In this document: positions 1-5,232 of the stretch, piece after piece | Position numbering within the stretch: position 1 is the stretch's first letter | Layout of the letters: every line of letters starts with the position of its first letter | DNA from: Vulcanimicrobiota bacterium | Lineage (GTDB): Bacteria > Vulcanimicrobiota > Vulcanimicrobiia > Vulcanimicrobiales > Vulcanimicrobiaceae | DNA: 5,458 nucleotides | Reading direction: 5' to 3' | Assembly (NCBI GenBank): GCA_019233415.1 | Contig: JAFAMK010000259.1 | Span: forward strand, 1 to 5,458 | Program-made: the position numbers and the translations under genes | The notes under the pieces: model-generated | Database searches by the model: none | Told to the model about the DNA's origin: nothing | Seen by the model: the letters and a program-made list of their open reading frames with translations, nothing else

Positions 1-1
1 A

Positions 2-1327
2 CGCAGGCGCGTTCACCCCTCGGTTCAGGCGGAACTTGCGTACTATCGTGCCCGAACGCATTGGCTGCGCGGAGAGTTTCGCGAGGCCGACCGGCACGCA
101 CGGCAAACTGAAACGGCGAACGTCGATGTGCTTTCCGTGCTCGCCACGCAGTTGCGCGCGTTCGTGGTCCTCGTAGGCGGCAATCTACATGACGCCCTCC
201 ATCTGTTCACGACAGCGGGCCGAGCGTACGCGCGCTGCCATGACCACGACATTGAACTAGCGGTGCTTCTGTTGCAACAAACTGCGTCACTTGAACAGAC
301 GCTTCGGTGCGATTCGATCCTCGGTACTCACCGCAATCGCCAAGCGCGCTTGATCCCGCGTAGCGCACTTGGCCTTGGTCCAAAGTCACCCTGGCGCGTC
401 CGATTGGCGATTGATGACGCGTGGCTTTTCGCACTGGATGGAGACGCCATCGTGGCCTATGCGAAGGCGCGCGAGGCCAGGCTCGTTTCTCCGACGGCAG
501 CGTGGGAAGTGTGGGGAATCGCGTCTTTGGCGGCGATCGCATCGCTATTCGGTGAGCGCGTAGCGGCACGAACCTTCGCTGAGGACGGATGGACGCTGGC
601 GCGCGAGGTCGACTGGAACGAAACCGTTGACGACGAGCGATTTGGCCTTTTTCAACTGTCCGAGGTCTTCGCGACTTTCGATGCCCTGCGCGCGGAGCAG
701 CTTCTCCGAACCTTCGACGCGATACGGACGCCCCTTACCGGAACACGGGTCCTGAGCTTTGGACTCGACGCGCGACTGCGCGGCTGGGACGCGTTTGTGC
801 GCGGCTCCGTCGCCCACTCGCTCGGCGACGAAGCGCGATCAGGAACCTACTATGCCGCCGCGCTTGAGGCGTTCCGCAGTTGCAAATACAGATGGCGGGA
901 AGCGCTGACGCTCTTTGCGATAGCGGGACTACCGCTCTCGAACCAATCGGCCGTTGTCGATGCCCCGCTTGAGCAAGCTATCGCTATGGTGCAGCAGCAC
1001 GTGCCCAACTCGTTTCTAGCGCGACGGATCGAAGGCTGGAGGCGCCTATCCCTGGACCCTTGCGGCTCTCGCCTGTCGCCGGCACAACGCGACGTGCTTC
1101 GGCTCGTCCTAGAAGGTCACTCACTTCGCGCGATTGCCTCCGCCAAGGGTCGCGACTACCAAACCATCAAATCGCACGCTCGCGCAGTTCACCGCGCGTT
1201 TGGCACACGCGACAACCATCAACTCGTCGCGGAATGTACGCGCCGCGGCATCGTGCCGCCGTTACCATATCGCTTGCCGGAGCAAAGTTCTTCGGCGCTC
1301 GGGTTGAAGGTCGCGCGCGAACAGTAG
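2..1327 (+). CDS. LuxR-type transcriptional regulator with helical (TPR-like) N-terminal region, 5' end outside window
   Basis: The reading frame is open from the left edge (first full codon at 2) to TAG at 1325-1327, giving 441 visible residues. The true start lies upstream; an internal GTG at 128 would cut into continuous helical sequence and is not a convincing start. Residues about 358-420 form a LuxR/GerE-type helix-turn-helix: it opens with LSPAQRDVLRLVLEG, continues with an IASAKGRDYQTIKSH helix-turn-helix core, and ends with the AVHRAFGTRDNHQLV helix. Before this is a long Ala/Leu/Arg-rich stretch of helical hairpins (for example RARTHWLRGEFREADRHA) resembling the TPR-like region of large LuxR regulators. 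No receiver domain or Walker motif is visible; either could lie outside the window. About one third of the codons near its end finish in A or T, far more than in the genes downstream. The target genes are unknown. DNA binding is well supported; the sensing role is inference. Confidence 0.85.
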   Translation, partial: RRRVHPSVQAELAYYRARTHWLRGEFREADRHARQTETANVDVLSVLATQLRAFVVLVGGNLHDALHLFTTAGRAYARCHDHDIELAVLLLQQTASLEQTLRCDSILGTHRNRQARLIPRSALGLGPKSPWRVRLAIDDAWLFALDGDAIVAYAKAREARLVSPTAAWEVWGIASLAAIASLFGERVAARTFAEDGWTLAREVDWNETVDDERFGLFQLSEVFATFDALRAEQLLRTFDAIRTPLTGTRVLSFGLDARLRGWDAFVRGSVAHSLGDEARSGTYYAAALEAFRSCKYRWREALTLFAIAGLPLSNQSAVVDAPLEQAIAMVQQHVPNSFLARRIEGWRRLSLDPCGSRLSPAQRDVLRLVLEGHSLRAIASAKGRDYQTIKSHARAVHRAFGTRDNHQLVAECTRRGIVPPLPYRLPEQSSSALGLKVAREQ

Positions 1328-1416
1328 CGGCTGTTTCGTCGGCAGCGTGGGCAAAGGACGACGTGAGTCTGTTAGACGCCTGTTAGACGAGACGGCCGAA
1401 ACGCCGTCGAGTGAAT

Positions 1417-1440
1417 GAAAAACCGCGCCGTAGCGCGGTT
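1417..1440 (-). terminator. Rho-independent terminator of the tRNA-Gln/tRNA-Glu unit
   Basis: A perfect 8-bp stem pairs 1421-1428 (AACCGCGC) with 1433-1440 (GCGCGGTT) around the four-base loop CGTA. Read on the minus strand, the stem is followed directly by a run of five T (complement of 1418-1422). It begins 4 bases past the encoded CCA of tRNA-Glu, as expected for the end of this transcript. On the plus strand the stem is followed by CTCTTGG with no T-run, so it should not work well for the regulator gene. Confidence 0.85.
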
Positions 1441-1444
1441 CTCT

Positions 1445-1520
1445 TGGTAGCCCCAACGGGATTCGAACCCGTGTTACCGCCGTGAGAGGGCGGCGTCCTA
1501 GGCCTCTAGACGATAGGGCC
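1445..1520 (-). tRNA. tRNA-Glu (anticodon CTC)
   Basis: The reverse complement folds as a 76-nt cloverleaf with encoded CCA. The acceptor strands are GGCCCTA and TGGGGCT, with discriminator A. The D-arm starts GTCTAGAGG, the anticodon stem is CCGCC/GGCGG, and the T-arm is ACGGG-TTCGAAT-CCCGT. The seven-base loop CTCTCAC puts anticodon CTC at plus positions 1484-1486, reading GAG codons. The first acceptor pair is a G1-U72 wobble rather than the usual G1-C72; the other six pair, with one more wobble (U6-G67). It lies one base after tRNA-Gln and must be separated from it by processing of a shared transcript. Confidence 0.96.
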
Positions 1521-1521
1521 A

Positions 1522-1595
1522 TGGCTCCCGGTCATGGACTCGAACCACGATAAGCAGAGTCAGAGTCTGCTGTCCTACCATTAGACGAACCGGGA
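1522..1595 (-). tRNA. tRNA-Gln (anticodon CTG)
   Basis: The reverse complement folds as a 74-nt cloverleaf with encoded CCA. Acceptor strands TCCCGGT and ACCGGGA pair fully, with discriminator G. The D-arm is GTCT-AATGGTA-GGAC, the anticodon stem is GCAGA/TCTGC, and the T-arm is CGTGG-TTCGAGT-CCATG. The loop CTCTGAC gives anticodon CTG, reading CAG codons. The weak U1-A72 first pair and G73 are usual for bacterial tRNA-Gln; U1-A72 is the known recognition feature for the GatCAB amidotransferase in bacteria that make Gln-tRNA from Glu-tRNA. Whether this organism uses that route cannot be seen here. It is the first gene of the tRNA unit. Confidence 0.96.
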
Positions 1596-1630
1596 TCGCA
1601 TGGGCTGGGCACGCGGCCCAACGACGACCT

Positions 1631-1659
1631 ATTCTACGGGTCCGTCGTCCGGCTGACAA
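1631..1659 (-). promoter_or_regulatory. Sigma-70-type promoter for the tRNA-Gln/tRNA-Glu unit
   Basis: On the minus strand, TTGTCA (complement of 1654-1659) matches the -35 consensus at 5 of 6 positions. TAGAAT (complement of 1631-1636) matches the -10 consensus at 5 of 6. They are separated by exactly 17 bases. Transcription would begin near 1624, leaving a leader of about 29 nt before tRNA-Gln that RNase P would remove. The match quality, ideal spacing and position make this the best promoter in the window. No stringent-control discriminator was assessed beyond noting a GC-rich start region. Confidence 0.8.
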
Positions 1660-1743
1660 GCCCCCTCGGTCCGGCCGCGGCGGGCGGCGCGGCGCGCTCG
1701 GCCGGCAGGCTTCATCGAGGCCGCGCCCGATATACGGACTCCC

Positions 1744-2814
1744 GTGCAAGCTGTCGTCCTCGTGGGCGGGGAGGGCACGCGGCTGCGGCCGCTGACGCTC
1801 GAGACCCCGAAGCCCATGGTCCCCGTCATGAACATGCCGTTCCTGGAGCGCACGTTGCGCCGGCTCAAAGAGGCCGGGATCGACGACGTCATCCTCCCGG
1901 CCGGGTACCTCCCCGAGGCGATCACCTCGTACTTCGGGGACGGCTCCGCGCTCGGGCTGCATATCCGCTACGTCATCGAGTCGACGCCGCTCGGGACGGC
2001 CGGCGCACTCAAGAACGTCGAGCAGTACATCGATGGGCCGTTTTTCGTCCTGAACGGGGACGTGCTGACCTCGCTGGACCTGCGCGCCATGATGGACTTC
2101 CACCGCCGCAAGGGCGGGATCGGGACGCTCCACCTGATCCGGGTCGCGGACCCGAGCGCCTTCGGCTGCGTCGTCCACGACGCCAACGGGCGGGTCGAGG
2201 CGTTCGTCGAGAAGCCTCCGCGCGACGAGGCGCCGACCGACGAGATCAACGCCGGGACCTACCTCTTAGAGCGCGAGGTCCTCGACCGGATCCCCGCCGG
2301 GCGGCCGGTCTCGATCGAGCGGGAGACCTTCCCGGCGCTGATCGCCGGCGGGGGGCGGCCGCTGTACGCCTTCACGACGGCCGACTACTGGATCGACCTT
2401 GGCAAGCCCGAGGCGTACCTGAGCGCCCACCGGCACGTCTTCGACGGGGTCATGCCGCTCGGGCTGGCACCTCAGGTGGACGGACCTGGGGCGGCCGCCG
2501 TTCCGGCGTCGGCGATTCGGCCGCCGGCGTTCATCGGGCACGGGTGCCGGGTCCATCCGGACGCGGTCGTCGGGCCGTACGCGGTCCTCGGCAACGGGTG
2601 CGAGATCGGGCCGGACGCGGTCGTCGCGGACTCGCTGCTGTGGGACGACGTGGTCGTCGAAACCGGTGCACAAGTCGACTGGGCGATCGTCGCCAGCCGC
2701 GCGCGCATCGGTGCCGGCGCGCGCGTCACGCAGGGCGCGGTGATCGGGCACGGCGCGCACGTCGCGGCCGGGACGGTTCTCGTGGAGAATGCACGAGTCG
2801 CCGTAGAACGTTAG
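1744..2814 (+). CDS. Sugar-1-phosphate nucleotidylyltransferase, probably mannose-1-phosphate guanylyltransferase
   Basis: The 356-residue product probably makes a nucleotide sugar, most likely GDP-mannose from mannose-1-phosphate and GTP, in the cytoplasm. Residues 1-235 carry the nucleotidyltransferase fold: signature GGEGTRLRPLT at 8-18, KPM at 23-25, TPLGTAGAL at 81-89, metal-binding NGD at 104-106, EKP at 156-158, NAG at 169-171 and WIDLGKP at 216-222. Residues about 262-346 show hexapeptide repeats of a left-handed beta-helix (IGHGCRV, VGPYAVLG, IGAGARV, IGHGAHV). Length and domain order match the GMPP-type enzymes of actinobacteria, archaea and eukaryotes. Glucose-1-phosphate thymidylyl- or uridylyltransferase relatives share these motifs, so the sugar and nucleotide are inferred. 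GTG at 1744 is chosen because the family begins directly with a short strand into GGEGTR; no Shine-Dalgarno is visible and an in-frame TGA lies at 1654. The glycosyltransferase follows after 155 bases, a plausible user of the product. Confidence 0.9.
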   Translation: MQAVVLVGGEGTRLRPLTLETPKPMVPVMNMPFLERTLRRLKEAGIDDVILPAGYLPEAITSYFGDGSALGLHIRYVIESTPLGTAGALKNVEQYIDGPFFVLNGDVLTSLDLRAMMDFHRRKGGIGTLHLIRVADPSAFGCVVHDANGRVEAFVEKPPRDEAPTDEINAGTYLLEREVLDRIPAGRPVSIERETFPALIAGGGRPLYAFTTADYWIDLGKPEAYLSAHRHVFDGVMPLGLAPQVDGPGAAAVPASAIRPPAFIGHGCRVHPDAVVGPYAVLGNGCEIGPDAVVADSLLWDDVVVETGAQVDWAIVASRARIGAGARVTQGAVIGHGAHVAAGTVLVENARVAVER

Positions 2815-2829
2815 CGAACCTTTCGCAGG

Positions 2830-2861
2830 TTTACGACGTCTCGTTCGCGGGGTACTAGAAA
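2830..2861 (+). promoter_or_regulatory. Possible weak promoter ahead of the glycosyltransferase gene
   Basis: A small AT-rich patch (TACTAGAAAATA, 2853-2864) stands out in very GC-rich DNA between two genes. TTTACG at 2830-2835 could be a -35 element and TACTAG (17-base spacing) or TAGAAA (20-base spacing) a -10, but both pairings are poor matches. The glycosyltransferase could equally be read from upstream transcription. Low confidence. Confidence 0.22.
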
Positions 2862-2955
2862 ATAGGCCCAAGCGAGCGAGTCCCTAACACGTGGCGCGTC
2901 TTTCCGAGTCGCACCGGGGCTCGTCTTCGCCCGGCGCCCGTGCGGTGCCGGTTCC

Positions 2956-2963
2956 AGAAGGGG
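2956..2963 (+). promoter_or_regulatory. Ribosome binding site that selects the TTG start at 2970
   Basis: AGAAGGGG lies 6 bases before TTG at 2970-2972 and can pair with the 16S 3' end over AAGGGG with one G-U pair. The other in-frame starts, GTG at 2940 and ATG at 2991, lack such a site: the GTG lies upstream of this motif and the ATG has only AGG directly against it. Confidence 0.65.
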
Positions 2964-2969
2964 ACGACG

Positions 2970-4151
2970 TTGACAAGCCAAGCGCCTAGGATGCTCTTTC
3001 TCGGTTCGTTTCCGCCACGGGAGTGCGGGATCGCAACATTCATGAAGGACGTCGTGGACAGCTACGACGCGACCTTCGGAACGCGCAGCGCCGTGATCGC
3101 GATCGACGAGCCGGGCGGCGAAGGGCGCGTGTATCCGGAGCAGGTCGTCGCGCGGCTCGTGCAGGCCGACTATCCGTCGTACCGGCGGGTCGCCAACTTC
3201 ATCAACGACTATCCGTGCGACGCGCTGAACATCCAGCACGAGTACGGGCTCTTCGGCGGCGACGACGGCGTGTGGATCGTCGATCTGATCTCCGCCGTGC
3301 GCAAACCGGTCGTCACCTCGCTGCACACCGTGTTGCCCGATCCGTCGCCGCAGCACCTGCGCGTCGCGCGCGCGATTTGCGCGGCGTCGAACGCGATCGT
3401 CGTTCTCTCCGAGACGGGGCGCGAGATTCTGGTCGACCGCTATGGCGTCACGCCGGAAAAGATCCATGTGATCCATCACGGCGTTCCCGACGTGCCGTTC
3501 CGCGACACGAGCGAAGCGAAGCGGCGGCTCGGGCTCGCGCAGCGCACGACGATCTCGACGTTCGGGCTCATCAACCGTGGGAAAGGGCTCGAATTCGCGA
3601 TCGAGGCGATGCAGCCGGTCGTCGCGTCGCATCCCGAAGCGCTGTATCTGATCCTCGGGCAGACGCATCCGGTGATTCGGCGCCGCGAGGGCGAGTCGTA
3701 CCGGCGCGAGCTGGAAGCGAACATCGCGGCGAACGGGCTCGCCGACAACGTCATGCTCGTCGACAAGTATCTCGACTTCGACGAACTGATCGGTTACTTG
3801 AGCGCGAGCGACGTCTACCTGACGCCGTATCTGAACCCGACGCAGATCGTCAGCGGCACGCTGGCGTACGCGGTCGGCTGCGGGAAGGCCGTCGTTTCGA
3901 CGCCGTACCTGTACGCGCAGGAGCTGCTCGCGCACGGGCGCGGGTTCCTCGTCCCGTTCCGCGATGCGTCGGCGATCGCGACGACGCTCGTCGCGCTGCT
4001 CGACGATCCGGCGCTGCGCGAGAGCGTCGAGCGGCGCGCGTACAAGTTCGGCCGCCGCATGACGTGGCCGAACGTCGCGCACGGCTACGGTGCGCTGTTC
4101 ACCGAGCTGCTGCCGAAGTCGCGCCGCGAGGAGCTTGCCACCCCGGCGTAG
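2970..4151 (+). CDS. GT-B fold glycosyltransferase, family 4-like
   Basis: The 393-residue product probably moves a sugar from a nucleotide-sugar donor to a glycan on the cytoplasmic side; no signal peptide or membrane segment is visible. The N-terminal GT-B half begins LGSFPPRECGIATF (residues 11-24, the loop after the first strand) and includes NIQHEYGLFGG (87-97), SLHTVLPDPSP (117-127) and VVLSETGREIL (144-154). The C-terminal half begins near TFGLINRGKGLEFAIEAM (197-214) and holds SDVYLTPYLNPTQIVSG (280-296) and AVGCGKAVVSTPY (301-313). At the place of the family-4 E-x7-E motif it has Gln292 and Tyr300. From memory this QIVSGTLAYA form occurs in a recognisable subgroup, so it is probably a subgroup trait, not damage. 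TTG at 2970 is preferred for its Shine-Dalgarno; GTG 2940 would add ten residues. The gene is 22 bases ahead of the toroid gene, probably co-transcribed. Donor and acceptor are unknown; GDP-mannose is plausible from the neighbour. Confidence 0.88.
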   Translation: MTSQAPRMLFLGSFPPRECGIATFMKDVVDSYDATFGTRSAVIAIDEPGGEGRVYPEQVVARLVQADYPSYRRVANFINDYPCDALNIQHEYGLFGGDDGVWIVDLISAVRKPVVTSLHTVLPDPSPQHLRVARAICAASNAIVVLSETGREILVDRYGVTPEKIHVIHHGVPDVPFRDTSEAKRRLGLAQRTTISTFGLINRGKGLEFAIEAMQPVVASHPEALYLILGQTHPVIRRREGESYRRELEANIAANGLADNVMLVDKYLDFDELIGYLSASDVYLTPYLNPTQIVSGTLAYAVGCGKAVVSTPYLYAQELLAHGRGFLVPFRDASAIATTLVALLDDPALRESVERRAYKFGRRMTWPNVAHGYGALFTELLPKSRREELATPA

Positions 4152-4173
4152 GGGCGGCTTCTGGCGACACCCG

Positions 4174-5232
4174 ATGCAGACGTACCGCTGGCCGGCGCTC
4201 GATCATCTCCTCGCGATGACCGACGACGTCGGCGTCCTGCAGCACGCGACGCTCGACGTCCCGAACCGCTCCTGCGGTTACTGCACCGACGACGTCGGCC
4301 GCGCGCTGATCGTCGCGTGCGACGCGGCCGGCCGCCATGCGACCGAAGCCGACGGCGCGCGGCTCGTCACGACGTACCTTGCCTACCTGCACGACGCGCA
4401 GCATCCCGACGGCTGGTTCCACAACTTCATGGGCTACGACCGGCGCTGGCAGGATGCGCGCGGAAGCGGCGACGCGGTCGGGCGCGCGGTCTGGGGGCTC
4501 GGATACGCCGAGCGCTACGCGCCGCGCGCGACGTGGCGCACGCTGGCCGGCCGGCTGCGCCGCAGCGCGCTCGCGGCGATCCCGCAGATGGAGTACGTTC
4601 GCCCGCGCGTGTACGCGGCGCTCGGGCTCGTCCACGCGCTCGACGCGCGACCGGACGACGAGCTGGCCGTGCGGGCAGTGCTCGACGAGGCGCTCGCGAC
4701 GCTCGCCGACGCGTACGACGCGACCGCCGACGACGACTGGCGCTGGTGTGAGGACGTCCTGATCTACGACAACGCGCGACTGTGCGAGGCGCTGCTGCGC
4801 GGCGGTGTCGCGCTGAAGAGCCGGCGTTACATCGACGTGGGTCTTGCGATGCTGGCGTTCTACACGAGCGTCGTGATCGAAGATGACGTCTTCGTGCCGA
4901 TCGGGAACGACGGCTGGTATCCGCGCGCGGGTGTTCGCGCGCGGTGGGGGCAGCAGCCGCTCGAAGCGGCGGCGCTCGTCGCCGCGGCGTTCGCCGCGCT
5001 CGACGTCACCGGTGAACCGCGCTGGCGCACGGTCGCGGAGATCGCGCACGGCTGGTACTTCGGGCGCAACGCGCACCGGATCGCGCTCGCGAACGAGCTG
5101 GGCTGCTGCCGCGACGGGCTCGACGAGACTGCCATGAATCCCAACATGGGCGCCGAGTCGACGATCTGCTACCTCATGTCGGCGATTGCAATGGCGAAGC
5201 GCTCGACGACGGCGCTGACGATCGCCCGATGA
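4174..5232 (+). CDS. Putative alpha/alpha-toroid (six-hairpin glycosidase-like) protein, glycosyltransferase partner
   Basis: I do not recognise a characterised homologue. The 352-residue sequence has the rhythm of an (alpha/alpha)6-barrel carbohydrate enzyme: alternating Ala/Leu-rich helices and aromatic/acidic loops. Conserved-looking loops are VPNRSCGYCTDDVGRAL (29-45), HPDGWFHNFMGYDRRW (77-92), GSGDAVGRAVWGLGYAE (97-113), WCEDVLIYDNARLCEALL (191-208), IGNDGWYPRAG (243-253), QQPLEA (260-265) and LGCCRDGLDET (309-319), followed by NPNMGAEST (322-330). Many Asp, Glu and Trp residues in these loops (D39, D40, D79, D89, D188, E193, D199, D246, E264, E328) suit sugar binding and acid catalysis, but no catalytic pair can be assigned. 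No signal peptide is evident, suggesting a cytoplasmic location. ATG at 4174 leaves a 22-base gap after the glycosyltransferase; GTG at 4090 is in frame but would overlap that gene by 62 bases. Its last 59 bases are antisense to the GMC gene. Fold is moderately supported; function is inference. Confidence 0.8.
   Translation: MQTYRWPALDHLLAMTDDVGVLQHATLDVPNRSCGYCTDDVGRALIVACDAAGRHATEADGARLVTTYLAYLHDAQHPDGWFHNFMGYDRRWQDARGSGDAVGRAVWGLGYAERYAPRATWRTLAGRLRRSALAAIPQMEYVRPRVYAALGLVHALDARPDDELAVRAVLDEALATLADAYDATADDDWRWCEDVLIYDNARLCEALLRGGVALKSRRYIDVGLAMLAFYTSVVIEDDVFVPIGNDGWYPRAGVRARWGQQPLEAAALVAAAFAALDVTGEPRWRTVAEIAHGWYFGRNAHRIALANELGCCRDGLDETAMNPNMGAESTICYLMSAIAMAKRSTTALTIAR

Noticed and set aside
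1391..1408. Hairpin GACGGC/GCCGTC as a terminator of the regulator gene
   Set aside because: The stem is only 6 bp with a 6-base loop and is followed by GAGTGAATG, with no T-run on the plus strand.
1498..2178. Minus-strand open frame of 226 residues running into the tRNA genes
   Set aside because: It covers tRNA-Gln, the tRNA promoter and the antisense of the nucleotidylyltransferase start, and has no protein motif.
2817..2831. Hairpin AACCT/AGGTT after the nucleotidylyltransferase stop as a terminator
   Set aside because: A 5-bp stem followed by TACGACG is too weak, and no U-rich tract follows.
2811..4082. Long minus-strand open frame (423 residues) opposite the glycosyltransferase
   Set aside because: Its sequence is Arg/Asp/Val-rich with no recognisable domain, and it lies opposite a gene with clear family motifs. 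Such antisense frames are common where codons end in G or C.
4090..4173. GTG at 4090 as the start of the toroid protein
   Set aside because: The added 28 residues are Arg/Ser-rich shifted-frame sequence of the preceding gene. ATG at 4174 begins just before the recognisable conserved N-terminal segment.
3023..4219. Plus-strand open frame of 398 residues in another phase of the glycosyltransferase
   Set aside because: Extremely Arg/Ala-rich with no domain, a typical shifted-frame shadow of a GC-rich gene.
4099..5076. Minus-strand open frame of 325 residues opposite the toroid gene
   Set aside because: Arg/Val/Asp-rich low-information sequence with no motif; the plus strand carries the conserved-looking protein.
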